Below, in pieces: positions 10,579-22,195 of a stretch of 64,000 bases of DNA. The stretch comes from Ahaetulla prasina. Taxonomy: Eukaryota; Chordata; Lepidosauria; Squamata; Colubridae. The stretch is taken from NCBI RefSeq assembly GCF_028640845.1, contig NC_080544.1, forward strand, positions 56,271,211 to 56,335,210, in the 5' to 3' direction. A program made the translations under genes and the position numbers. Every line of letters begins with the position of its first letter. The first letter of the stretch is position 1. The notes beneath the pieces were generated by a model that worked only from the letters and a program-made list of their open reading frames with translations, did no database searches and had not been told where the DNA came from.

Positions 10579-11479
10579 TGTGAAACAAATTGGATCAGAT
10601 CAGCCACAATATATAGTTTGATATGAAATAGATTTAATTTCTTAAAGTTTCAGCAAAACTGTTGGATAAGAATAAATCATTTGCTTGTTCATGGGATTTT
10701 CTCAAATTTTCTAGTAAGAGAAAAAAAAACAGATTGTATAATGTTCTCTTAAAATCATTTATTAACTGCCATAGACTGAACATGATGGCATATTTGAAAA
10801 CAGAATTAGCTACAAAGCTTGTGATTTTCGTTCTTTCCAGGATGGTAAGACACTTCCTTTCTCTCTCTGTCTCTTTTTAAAATAGCAGCTAGTATAATAT
10901 ACTCAGATAGAGTCTTGTTGCCAGCACTACATTCTACTTTCTCAGCATCTAAATTGGATGTTTCTCACTTACTTTTATCATCCCCTACAATAAAATTACC
11001 AATTAGCAAAGGTAAGATTCCAATCTCATTTCCATTTATATATTCATCCAATAAGTAAGCAGGATATCATTCAGTAAGCAGGATATCGCTAGCAGAATCA
11101 ACTAACAATGCATGGAACAGTAAGGGAAGTTATACTTTGCCAATAATTTTGTTTTGTTGATATAAACACCGCTCAGAGTCTCTCCTTGAAGCACAAAACA
11201 TAACTAAATAAACTAAAAAAATAATAATAGAGTTATTTAAATTTCTTATAGCTCACAAATATTCATTTACTTTGGTGAATAAAATGTATCTGTTATTTAA
11301 GAACTTGTCAATGCTGGTGGCGACATTTTAGTTTTGCATCAGCTTTATCTGTTTTGTTGTTTTGTTGCCTTCAGCAGCAGAAGCAGTCGACTTCAAGCTT
11401 TATCCCTCCTGGATCTAGCATCAGAACACGTGAGAAAGATGTGCAAGCTCTGTCTCATGATGTTACTTATAGAACTTAT
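10579..11479. other. AT-rich stretch, nothing recognised
   Basis: No gene or repeat family supported. A short imperfect duplication of AGTAAGCAGGATATC lies at 11055-11090. Confidence 0.5.
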
Positions 11480-11690
11480 AGAAAATACAAAATAATAGAG
11501 TTGGAAGGGACCTTGGAGGTCTTCAAGTCCAACTGTTTGCTCAAGTAGGAAATCCTATACCATTTCAGACAAATGGCTGTCCAGTCTCTTCTTAAAAGCC
11601 TCCAGTGATAGACAGTGCACAGTTTCTGAAGGCAAACCTTTCCATTGGTTAATTGTTCTCACTGTTGGAAATATTGCATCACTCTGATCC
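11480..11690 (-). mobile_element. CR1 LINE 3' end, antisense
   Basis: GAGTTGGAAGGGACCTTGGA, then CAAGTCCAACTGTTTGCTCA and AGACAAATGGCTGTCCAGTC, match the reverse complement of the CR1 3' terminus. It is 5'-truncated. Confidence 0.85.
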
Positions 11691-12692
11691 CTGCTGCCCT
11701 CCCTCACAGGCACTGCTGTTTTGGGATATAATTTCCAATGTTGCTATGACTTCGTGTGAGAAAATTCCTTGAATAAAGCTGCCCTTTTACTTTCATCACC
11801 TGGCATTGCCAAAGTGGGAGATGGTTCTTCACATAATGTAATGATTTTTTTTGAGGTTTTCTTAATTAAATTTCAGTATTATTATTAGCCAGCATGTAGT
11901 GTCTTCTATTAAAATATCCTTCACGTACAAATATGAACCTGGAGCCTTAAGTGTCTCAAAACTAGCTTTGCATTTACTTTTTTGTACCAGGCTTATTGTT
12001 TATATAAAAGTACCCAGCAACATATATAAGAAACAGCAGGGGTTTAGAAATGATGCTTCTCCCATATCAGCGGGTACACTTCATCTCTGCATTTCTTGCA
12101 GTACAGGGGATTTTACCATTTCCAATCTATCTCCTAATCATACCACAATCTACCCAAAATGATTTCTGAAGAATGTGGTTTGCAATTGTAGAAAATTACA
12201 TAGAATGGGAGAAAAAAAAACCCACTTTGCAGGGCAGTAGGTAAAAGTGCTAAGAATTGACCAAAAAACCACTCATTTCAACAAGGCTGTTGAGATGATC
12301 TATCAATACCCCTAGAAAATACGCCTGTATTGCAAAGCATTGAATACATTCTGAGTCCCTTTTTGTCAATCACTATGACAGCTCTTTGCCTAAGAGATAG
12401 ATAATTGGTGCATAGATTGCCTGCAGGATTTAGATAATTATGTGCCTGTGTTTTTACACATTGTTTCTGGTTATTTGTTAGCCACATGGAATCTATGGAA
12501 TTAGGCTATCCATACACTTATGTAATAAGTAAAAGCACACAGTCATGCCTGCCATCTTGGTTTTTTCACACACAGCCTCCTGCAGACACTTTGACTAGGT
12601 TTTACATGCACGTCTCATAATGTTCAGTGACAAAAGCATGCAGACATTTAGAAAATTCTCAAGGATAAATACTTTCATAAAACTAGAGGTTG
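11691..12692. other. Nothing recognised
   Basis: AT-rich, without a supportable ORF or repeat family. Confidence 0.45.
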
Positions 12693-12700
12693 GAATAGCA

Positions 12701-12902
12701 ATGTGGTTCCCAATGTGGGGCCTATACCCCACAGGGTGGCAATTTGAATTTTAATGGGGGCAATTTGGAACCTTGTTTAAACCAAGTTAATGGCCTCTAA
12801 GGCTTCCTCTGTGTGAGTAAGAATTATATGTCACCTGGGGGCACACTAGGATTTTAGAGATGCTTAGATGGGGCATGGCCAAAAAAACATTGGGAATCAC
12901 TG
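12701..12902. mobile_element. Probable hAT-type MITE, about 200 bp
   Basis: The right end, read on the minus strand, is CAGTGATTCCCAATGTTTTT. The left end reads ATGTGGTTCCCAATGTGG, a match apart from its first bases. The 8-bp repeat GAATAGCA at 12693-12700 and 12903-12910 flanks it, with shared bases extending to TGGAATAGCA. The damaged left terminus makes the exact edge ambiguous. Confidence 0.7.
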
Positions 12903-12910
12903 GAATAGCA

Positions 12911-14045
12911 TATGTGTTTGAGAGAGAGGGAAGAATTACTTCTATTTTTTATTATTTTCATAATCACTAATTTTTCCAGGCATAGTCTGTCTACATTTTT
13001 TAACTTCGTGATAAATTAGGGAGCTTTAAAAAAAATGCAGACAATCAGGACAAGTAATATTTTTTTGTCATGCTCATTTCCCTGCGTTTCATAATGTCTG
13101 GATTTTCAATGACAGTAAAGCTTTAAAGCAAATCCAAACAAAAACAAAACTTCATCTGATGCCACTTATTATTAGAAGGAAATTCTGTGGCACCTTTAGA
13201 AAATAAATGAAAGAACGAAAGCTGTAAAAAGTCTAGAAGTTATTTCAGATAATGCTATAAACATTTACTTGCTGTTTTCTCTCAATTTCTGATGACCAAG
13301 AGATAACTGCTGCTGTGAGACCTCCTAGTCTATGTTTTTTTATTTTTATAGCCAAGAGAAGACGAGTTGAATATTTTCAATCCAAGCTATGAAAGATAAG
13401 AGGAGAAATATGAGAAAAATGATTTGTTTGTGAAAATTCTGCTTTGATATTTTGTTGTTAAGAAAGAGACTAGGGGAAAAAATGTAGTCAAAGATCTATC
13501 CCAAACAGATTGCTGCAATCCAATCAGTTATTCTGCACTGTCTTTGCTGTAAAGGGCAAGTCAACAAAATGAGTTCTATGTGAAGAATTTTAAAAAGCAA
13601 ATGAAATATAGCCAGTGGGTTTTGCAACTCAGCACAATTTAGTTATTCTCAAGGACCAAAGTTTGACTGCAATTTTGTTTTATTATCTGTGTTGACTGTC
13701 CTCCGCCCCCTACTCTTCTATCTCCACCTTTCCTTCCTCCTCCACCTCCCTGCACCCTATAGTTTCTCATCTTGCCCTAGTTTCACTATCAGTTCAATTC
13801 AATCATATTTTGTTCCATCTCAATATTTTCTGATTTATTTATTTTTTATTACTACAATGAGAATTAAATAATTAAGCATACAATTTTGATTTAACCCAGA
13901 AAGGTTATTGGTATATATAACACACAGTCATACATTCTTGTGAATTACTTCTATTTTAAACAACTATATGAACAGCTTAATGAATCAGGTTTTGGATCTC
14001 TCTCTCCCTTTCTCTCTGTCTCATATTTCTATGCCTTCATCTATC
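12911..14045. other. AT-rich stretch, nothing recognised
   Basis: No family recognised. A pyrimidine-rich patch lies at 13700-13760. Confidence 0.45.
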
Positions 14046-14110
<65 letters not shown>

Positions 14111-14111
14111 C
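14046..14111. repeat. (TATC)n microsatellite
   Basis: About 16 perfect units. Confidence 0.97.
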
Positions 14112-15021
14112 ATTACATCTTCATGCTACTGGTTATTTTGCTAGGAATCTTGATTAATTTTCATGTTTAAGTAAAGGGCTTATAGATTTTTGGTGCTAAT
14201 GAAAATTAATAATATTTATACGTTTAAGACATTCAATAAATGCAGACTTTTATAAGAAGTTTAGGATTATGGAATCTACATGCAATTCTTTTTTGAGAAT
14301 AAAGCTCTGAATAAAATGAAGTTGCATCTCCAATAGGTTTATACAAAATTGAAGCTTAAGTGTAAACAGACCAAATTTTTATGGCCTAAAATGTGCATAT
14401 ATACTCATATTTAATTATGATTGAATTTAGTACACTCATTCCCAGTTCTACAATTGCAGTCTGAATTGCAGTCGTAATTAATAGAGAAAATCTAATATCA
14501 GAATATATTGAAGTAAATTAGTTGCACTGGTCCATTTTGTATAAATTTCTGTAGAACGAATGGACAGCAAATTGAATAACTCAATTTGAGTTGAAGAAGC
14601 CTTTTCTTCATTGAACAGCTGCCTAAGTACCAGAAATGGTTCTATTTTAATTTCTGATTTTCTTTTATTCCAATATTACAACCAATATTGATTTTTTTTC
14701 TTCTGGTATATTCAAATATTCAATGAGATGGCGGTATCGTTTGCTGATGGATCAGTCCTTTGTATAATGGAATTTTCCACTAATATCATAATTTCTCTGC
14801 AACTTTTCTATAGTAAGTTTTCCAGGAAAAAGTAGCATAATGCCACAATTTTGGGGAACAAATTTTGGACAATAGCACTCAGTATTCCTAACAAGACTCT
14901 CTATGGAATCAAAGGAACCTTTATCTCTATGGCAATTTCAATCTTCTAAAATGAAGCATGTATGATGATGGCATTTAATTTTGTTGTAGTAGATCCAATG
15001 ACAATAAAGTAAACTAAACTA
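14112..15021. other. AT-rich stretch, nothing recognised
   Basis: No supportable gene. CAATGACAATAAAGT at about 14995 resembles a LINE 3' end but is too short to assign. Confidence 0.4.
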
Positions 15022-15180
15022 ATTTATTTATTTATTATTTATTTATTTATTTATTTTATTAGATTTTTATACCGCCCTTCTCCCGAAGGACTCAGGGCGG
15101 TGTACAGCCAAAAGATAAAAAACCCACTATATATACAATTAAAACAGTAAATTTAAAACAGAGCAAATTACAAATTACAA
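15022..15180 (-). mobile_element. L2-type LINE 3' tail, antisense
   Basis: A (TTTA)n run is followed by ACCGCCCTTCTCCCGAAGGA and CTCAGGGCGGTGTACA. This is the reverse complement of the L2 3' end at 45150-45190, including its CCGAAGG-centred hairpin. Confidence 0.85.
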
Positions 15181-15571
15181 ATTACAACTAAACAGGATTT
15201 GTTGTCACTAATACAAACAATGGTTTTCAGCCTAGTTCACCAATATTTTAAGTTATTTCCTAACTTCAATTTTTCAATTTTTCCAAATCAATTTTTCCAA
15301 AATACTGAAAAGTTATAAAACTATTTGGATATTCCTAAAATGCAAAATGTGATCTTTTCAAATATTTCTCAAAGGAAAAACAAAAGAATCGATCGTTTGT
15401 TGGTCTCAACATGCATCATTGTGTCCATTCAGTGCAACAAATAGGCTTCCCAAAAAGCCTGAGAACCCCCACCCACTGTATTTTTAAAAGCATAAGAGTA
15501 CTAACAGACCATATTATCTAAATTAGACTTCAGTTCAACAGTGGCTGCTCAGAAAAGGTAATGAGCTAAAT
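15181..15571. other. Nothing recognised
   Basis: AT-rich, no supportable feature. Confidence 0.4.
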
Positions 15572-15643
15572 CAGAGGTCTTCAAACTTGGCAGCTTTAAG
15601 ACTTGTGGACTTCAATTCCCAGAATTCTCCAGCCAGCATAGCT
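15572..15643 (+). mobile_element. Half copy of the palindromic hAT MITE
   Basis: It starts at a CAGAGGTCTTCAAACTTGG terminus and runs through the GGACTTCAATTCCCAGAATT block. It stops at CAGCATAGCT, which is the dyad centre of the full palindrome as judged from the related element at 4675. The second arm is missing. Confidence 0.75.
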
Positions 15644-16453
15644 ATATAGAAACCTCTAGTTCAACGTTGGGCAATTTTCTTTCAGGTGGGACCCATGCTG
15701 TTGTTTATTTGTTTGCTTTTTATTCCGAAGAAAAATAGTAGCCAAAGAAAAATAATAGTAATAATAGTAATGATCTATACAGAAGTGGCAGGCCAAGATT
15801 CCAGCTTCTTCTTTTCTCTCTTTTATTGATTTATTTTTCTGTGGGAGGGGACAGGTTTTTAAAAAAGGTAGGGGAGCTAATTTAGCTAAAAGTTAAGCTA
15901 ATTTAGGGATTAATTTGTAAAATAAGAAATCAGCAGTAGATCTATTCTACTGCTATTGATCCTGCAATTTTCTGCTTTCATAGATGAACAGTTGTTCCCT
16001 AAGATATCATGATATAGAGGGGGAAGGGGCTACTCATCATTCATTGAAGTTACTCACAGTTATAAGGAAGATTTAGCCTTTAATAGTATCCCTAATTTGT
16101 CTTAAATGTCTATTATCCCCTTCTATGTCTCTAATACTAAGTCACACAATTATTTTCTTTTTTAAATAACTTATTCTTCTATCAAAAGCAAAGGTCTTAA
16201 GCACTCCTCAATAGTCTTCTGAGAATAAAATTTTATTGTAAAAAAGTTCAAATACAAATGAGAATTTTGTATAGATGATTTCAACAATTTTACAAGATTT
16301 TGTACAAAATATGCATCAGATATTTACTAATGCTTTTTATGAATGTAGTTGGCCATCCTTTGGGGTCTGAAAACTTTTTATTATTAAATGTTTCCCAGTA
16401 TTAGATAATAAAGTATCAATTAAAATCCATCAAAATAGATAACGATGCGATTA
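15644..16453. other. Nothing recognised
   Basis: AT-rich, no supportable gene or repeat. Confidence 0.4.
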
Positions 16454-16520
16454 AATAGAATAGAATAGAATAGAATAGAATAGAATAGAATAGAATAGAA
16501 TAGAATAGAATAGAATAGAA
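16454..16520. repeat. (AATAG)n microsatellite
   Basis: About 13 units forming the 3' tail of the adjacent family-A LINE. Confidence 0.97.
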
Positions 16521-16616
16521 TTTTTTATTGGTCAAGTGTGATTGGACACACAAGGAATTTGTCTTGGTGCATATGCTCTCAGTGTACATAAAAGAAAAGA
16601 TACGTTCATCAAGGTA

Positions 16617-16709
16617 AATATACAAATAGGATGAAGACTATTGCTTAACACAGTGTAAGCCGACCTGAGTCTTCGGAGAAGGGCGCGATATAAATGCAAA
16701 TTTAAAAAA
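16617..16709 (+). mobile_element. 5'-truncated SINE tail nested in the LINE
   Basis: GAAGACTATTGCTTAACACA and CTGAGTCTTCGGAGAAGGGC also occur at the 3' end of the tRNA-type SINE at 59365-59624. The insertion splits the LINE sequence that is continuous at 27841-27870. It is flanked by AAGGTA at 16611-16616 and 16710-16715, and ends in an A run. Confidence 0.85.
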
Positions 16710-17223
16710 AAGGTACAACATTTACAACACAATTGATGATCAATATATCAATATAAATCATAAGAATTGCCAGCAACAAAGTTGCAGTCATACAATCATA
16801 AGTGGAAAGAGATTGGTGATGGGAACTATGAGAAGATTAATAGTAGTGCAGATTTAGTAAATAGTTTGACAGTGTTGAGGGAATTATTTGTTTAGCAGAG
16901 TGATGGCCTTCGGGAAAAAACTGTTCTTGTGTCTAGTTGTTCTGGTGTGCAGTGCTCTATAGCGTCGTTTTGAGGGTAGGAGTTGAAACAGTTTATGTCC
17001 TGGATGTGAGGGATCTGTAAATATTTTCACAGCCCTCTTCTTGATTGAGGGTTGCAGTATACAGGTTCTCAATGGAAGGCAGGTTGGTAGCAATTATTTT
17101 TTCTGCAGTTCTAATTATCCTCTGAAGTCTGTGTCTTTCTTGTTGAGTTGCAGAATCAAACCAGACAGTTATAGAGGTGCAAGTGACAGACTCAATAATT
17201 CCTCTGTAGAACTAAATCAGCAG

Positions 17224-18914
17224 CTCCTTGGGCAGTTTGAGCTTACTGAGTTGGCGCAGAAAGAACATTCTTTGTTGTCCTTTTTGATGAAGTTTTTGAT
17301 GTTAGCTGTCCATTTGTCCATGATCAATATTGTTGTATTTGTACCAGAATGTTTTTGACACTGAGGTGTCACACTGTTCACGCATTGATATGTTTTTTTT
17401 TTTAAATAAAAAACTTGAAAAAAATAGATAACAAAATAGTTAAGAGCTTAAGATTGGATCTCCTTGATGAACTGCAATCCTGTTTTTCACTGACACAAAT
17501 TTCACACCTTTTGTGAGAAAAAAGAAAACAATATTAAATAAGGAATACACACACACACACACACACACACACACTTCTTATCAATTATCAACCATTTGCA
17601 TATGAATGGGAAAAGTATAATATAGGTAAGAATAATAGGAGAAGATATTGATATAAGAGGGCAGTTCTCATATGGGGCAGAAGTGAGCACTAATTTGCTT
17701 TCTGCACGTAAAGTTTTGGACAGGATATTAGGAATCTTCCCACTCTCTAAAAAGAATTCATACTGAATTGTAGCCTGAAACAAACACTTTTCTCTTCAAG
17801 GGTACCACTTAAGTCTGAAAAGTGCTGCATGGCACAATTATTGCAGTGACCTAAAAAGTAAAGATTGCATATATTGTGTTTTTACACTAGATATGGTTGC
17901 TTTTCCTGCCCATAGAACTTTCCACAGAAATATGATTCAAACATGTATTTTCTAAAATACAAGAGAGAGAAAAAAAATCCTTTACTTTACTTTTCTCATA
18001 TGATCCGAGTAATAAATCCTGCTGTTTGACAAAGGAAAAACAAGACCATAAGATATGCCCTAGTAAGACATTTCTGAAAAGCATCTATATAATACACTGC
18101 AATATGTTTAGATACCATTTTTTTTTGTTGTGTGGAGGAAAAAAATCAATTATGCCTTGTGCAATAGCCTCTATCAAGTGATGGAAATCACTAGCAAAGA
18201 CTATAAGCCTGAATAATTCACAATAGCACCAAAAACAAACACAGCCTTTTTCATGATTGAAAAATAAGGGGAAAGAGGGGAAGCAGCAGACAGAATTGAG
18301 TAGGCAAGTACATATTTTAAATCAACTTTTCTTATTTCTTTTTTGATAAACATTTAATTCAATGAACATAAAAAGATATTAAAAAGATAAAAAGATGAGA
18401 AATAGGGGATGACCTCTGCCTTGCTGCTAAAATTCTGTTATCCTATGTTTGAGCTTCAGAAAGAATATTTTGGCACTAGGACAGCAAGTATAGATCCCAC
18501 TTGCTCCCCACAGTATTCTGGTTTTTTAACTAATTTAAATTCTGCTCATTTGAACAATTAATGTTTAATAAATAGTAAATAAATAGAACATTTTATGTGA
18601 TCCAGTCTCATGTTCCATATCAACTATATGATACTGTATGATACCAACCTGCCTTCCATTGAGGACCTGTATACTGCACGAATCAAAAAGAGGGCTGTGA
18701 AAATATTTACAGATCCCTCACATCCTGGACACAAACTGTTTCAACTCCTACCCTCAAAATGACACTATAGAACACTGCACACCAGAACAACTAGACACAG
18801 GAACAGTTTTATCCCAAACGCCATCACTCTGTAAACAAATAATTCCCTCAACACTGTCAAATTATTTACTAAATCTGCACTACTATTAATCTTCCATCAT
18901 TCCCCATCACCCAT
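17224..18914. repeat. Tandem duplication, unit 1 (1691 bp)
   Basis: This is nearly identical to 18915-20602. It starts CTCCTTGGGCAG within the minus-strand LINE A copy, crosses about 1.2 kb without a recognised family (including a (CA)n at 17546-17575), and ends in the first 272 bp of a plus-strand LINE A copy. By eye the two units differ by five or six substitutions plus length changes in the CA and homopolymer runs. Confidence 0.95.
18643..18914 (+). mobile_element. Family-A LINE fragment (copy in unit 1)
   Basis: It begins ACCAACCTGCCTTCC, proceeds through the AGATCCCTCACATCCTGGAC block, and is cut at the duplication junction. It is the duplicated front part of the copy at 20331. Confidence 0.85.
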
Positions 18915-19100
18915 CTCCTTGGGCAGTTTGAGCTTACTGAGTTGGCGCAGAAAGAACATTCTTCGTTGTCCTTTTTGATGAAGTTTTTGATGTTAGCTGT
19001 CCATTTGTCCATGATCAATATTGTTGTATTTGTACCAGAATGTTTTTGACACTGAGGTGTCACACTGTTCACGCATTGATATGTTTTTTTTAAAAAAATA
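18915..19100 (-). mobile_element. Family-A LINE fragment (copy in unit 2)
   Basis: Duplicate of 17224-17400. It is the upstream part of the minus-strand copy, without its 3' tail. Confidence 0.85.
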
Positions 19101-20602
19101 AAAAACTTGAAAAAAATAGATAACAAAATAGTTAAGAGCTTAAGATTGGATCTCCTTGATGAACTGCAATCCTGTTTTTCACTGACACAAATTTCACACC
19201 TTTTGTGAGAAAAAAGAAAACAATATTAAATAAGGAATACACACACACACATACACACACACTTCTTATCAATTATCGACCATTTGCATATGAATGGGAA
19301 AAGTATAATATAGGTAAGAATAATAGGAGAAGATATTGATATAAGAGGGCAGTTCTCATATGGGGCAGAAGTGAGCACTAATTTGCTTTCTGCACGTAAA
19401 GTTTTGGACAGGATATTAGGAATCTTCCCACTCTCTAAAAAGAATTCATACTGAATTGTAGCCTGAAACAAACACTTTTCTCTTCAAGGGTACCACTTAA
19501 GTCTGAAAAGTGCTGCATGGCACAATTATTGCAGTGACCTAAAAAGTAAAGATTGCATATATTGTGTTTTTACACTAGATATGGTTGCTTTTCCTGCCCA
19601 TAGAACTTTCCACAGAAATATGATTCAAACATGTATTTTCTAAAATACAAGAGAGAGAAAAAAAATCCTTTACTTTACTTTTCTCATATGATCCGAGTAA
19701 TAAATCCTGCTGTTTGACAAAGGAAAAACAAGACCATAAGATATGCCCTAGTAAGACATTTCTGAAAAGCATCTATATAATACACTGCAATATGTTTAGA
19801 TACCATTTTTTTTGTTGTGTGGAGGAAAAAAATCAATTATGTCCTTGTGCAATAGCCTCTATCAAGTGATGGAAATCACTAGCAAAGACTATAAGCCTGA
19901 ATAATTCACAATAGCACCAAAAACAAACACAGCCTGTTTCATGATTGAAAAATAAGGGGAAAGAGGGGAAGCAGCAGACAGAATTGAGTAGGCAAGTACA
20001 TATTTTAAATCAACTTTTCTTATTTCTTTTTTGATAAACATTTAATTGAATGAACATAAAAAGATATTAAAAAGATAAAAAGATGAGAAATAGGGGATGA
20101 CCTCTGCCTTGCTGCTAAAATTCTGTTATCCTATGTTTGAGCTTCAGAAAGAATATTTTGGCACTAGGACAGCAAGTATAGATCCCACTTGCTCCCCACA
20201 GTATTCTGGTTTTTTAACTAATTTAAATTCTGCTCATTTGAACAATTAATGTTTAATAAATAGTAAATAAATAGAACATTTTATGTGATCCAGTCTCATG
20301 TTCCATATCAACTATATGATACTGTATGATACCAACCTGCCTTCCATTGAGGACCTGTATACTGCACGAATCAAAAAGAGGGCTGTGAAAATATTTACAG
20401 ATCCCTCACATCCTGGACACAAACTGTTTCAACTCCTACCCTCAAAATGACGCTATAGAACACTGCACACCAGAACAACTAGACACAGGAACAGTTTTAT
20501 CCCAAACGCCATCACTCTGTAAACAAATAATTCCCTCAACACTGTCAAATTATTTACTAAATCTGCACTACTATTAATCTTCCATCATTCCCCATCACCC
20601 AT
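18915..20602. repeat. Tandem duplication, unit 2 (1688 bp)
   Basis: This is the second copy of unit 1. CTCCTT occurs at 17224, at 18915 and again at 20603, so the junction sits on 6 bp of microhomology. Its CA repeat is shorter and interrupted (19238-19262). Open frames in the two units are the same and encode nothing recognisable. Confidence 0.95.
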
Positions 20603-20835
20603 CTCCTTTCACTTATGACTGTATGACTGTAAGTTTGTTGCTTGTATCCTTACGATTTATACTGATATTTATTGTTTCCTGATTGCTTATTTGTACCCTA
20701 TGACTATCATTAAGTGATGTAAGTGTTGTACCTTGATGAAGGTATCTTTTCTTTTATGTACACTGAGAACATATGCACCCAGACAAATTCCTTGTGTGTC
20801 TAATCATACTTGGCCAATAAAAAATTCTATTCTAA
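20331..20835 (+). mobile_element. Family-A LINE 3' end, sense
   Basis: It is homologous in inverted orientation to 16454-17100. It ends GGCCAATAAAAAATTCTATT and then a short ATTCT run and poly-A. 5'-truncated, with stops in all frames. Confidence 0.88.
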
Positions 20836-21109
20836 AAAAAAAAAATTCTATGATGTAAGGTTTTTTTACCCAAATACACCCACACAAAAAAAATCACTTT
20901 TAGCTTCAACATCAGTGCATGCTGGCAAGTACAGTAGAAGTGGTAGGGACAGGAATTAAGAGTGTGGTATGAAAATGGTCTTTTGTTTGTGATCAGTATT
21001 TTAAATGCACCAAGAATTCATTTTTTAGTCAAAATTAGATTATTGTTGCTGAGATTGTTGAAATTTTTCAGGAAAAAATTCAGTCTTTCTACATTCATAT
21101 GGGTTAGAA

Positions 21110-21299
21110 CAGGGGTCACCAACCTTTCGGACCTCAGGGACCACTAAATTCATAATTTTAAATCCCGCGGACCACTAATATGAATTTTTAAAAAATAGTA
21201 TTTGGTGCAATATAAAAAATGCAAATAATTTTTCCACGGACCACCAAAATTTTCTCACGGATCACCAGTGGTCCACGGACCACCACTTGGTGACCACTG
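21110..21299. mobile_element. hAT-type MITE, 190 bp
   Basis: The termini are CAGGGGTCACCAACC on the left and TTGGTGACCACTG on the right, inverted copies. A perfect 8-bp duplication GGTTAGAA lies at 21102-21109 and 21300-21307. GGACCACTAA-type repeats fill the inside. It is non-coding. Confidence 0.93.
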
Positions 21300-21307
21300 G
21301 GTTAGAA

Positions 21308-22139
21308 CATAAGTTAAAAAATATATATCTAAAAGAAGAAAGTAAGATAAAGTGTGTTTTCTTCTTATTTTAAAGCTGGTCTTATTCTGTGTTGTACATG
21401 TTTCATGATAGTTTCAGTATTCTAATATTTTACTTGCCTCCTGCATTATTTGATGAAAAAAAAAGGATATAAATGTTTTGATAAATATTCCTCTTTCTTC
21501 ATTATCTACTAGCTGCGTACATAATAGCTTTTGTTTCTCTACAGTGTTTACAAACATCATTGCTTTTCTCTACTGTAGTATAATAAATGGAAGCATACAA
21601 GGCTGATTTCCAAGCATAATAAGATTATCTTCTTGTATGCTGAAAATGTACAGAGATTTTTAGCTTAAATTTAGGTTAATTCAATTTATTTTGTTAGCAG
21701 ACGAGATAAGTGGTAGTAAAAGTGACACTTTTCCATTATTAAAGACCTTCTGTTCTTGAGCTTTTGATAGCATAAATGGTAAAGAATGTGTTGATAATTT
21801 AGGAAGTTCTCTAGCTGCCAATATTAATAAGGAGTGACAAGAAAATTCTAAAAACTATATTTCTCAACTACTGATCCACTTTCTGTGGAGAAAGTATCTG
21901 TGAACGTTTGCCCAGAGATGACAAAGATGCTGATAATTTCATTAGAATATGGGCATAATTCAGAGCTTTTGAAACTCCATAATTCAAATATTGAATCATT
22001 TATTATGTTTCATGATCAGCATTAATGATGAGGTAATTATACAATAACCACAATTTTTGAACAACTATTACATTGCATTAAAATGCATTGTTAGCAATTA
22101 TAACTGGGCATGTTTCCTCTATAATATGCAAATTTACCA
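21308..22139. other. Nothing recognised
   Basis: AT-rich, no feature supported. Confidence 0.4.
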
Positions 22140-22195
22140 ATCTCATTGTACATATGTTGTGCAGTGACAATAAAGGTTATTATTATTATTAGCCA
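22140..22195 (+). repeat. Possible LINE 3' tail with (ATT)n
   Basis: GTGCAGTGACAATAAAGGTT followed by ATT repeats has the form of a LINE/SINE 3' end. It is too short for a family call. Confidence 0.4.

Larger units (their letters stand above)
16454..17400 (-). mobile_element. Family-A LINE, 3' part with AATAG tail (copy 1)
   Basis: Minus-strand LINE copy whose 3' end lies at the (AATAG)n run. The reading towards the right gives, in broken frames, C-terminal RT-region blocks such as FFLRQLSKLKLPKELL, FYRGIIES and SITVWF, and then DPSHPGHKLFQLLPSKRRYR. These are standard C-terminal segments of CR1/L2/Rex-type polymerases. A 93-bp SINE tail interrupts it at 16617-16709. Its upstream part from 17224 is the left end of the tandem duplication. 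Association of this 3' end with (AATAG)n is, from memory, a snake CR1/L3 trait. Confidence 0.85.

Noticed and set aside
14046..14111. Tandem repeats (TATC, GATG, TTTA, AATAG) as possible CRISPR arrays
   Set aside because: Units of 4-5 bp with no spacers; they are eukaryotic microsatellites.
17502..17783. Identical small ORFs at 17502 and 19226, and at 17887 and 19575, as a possible duplicated gene
   Set aside because: The identity follows from the 1.69-kb tandem duplication; the peptides show no family and span a CA repeat.
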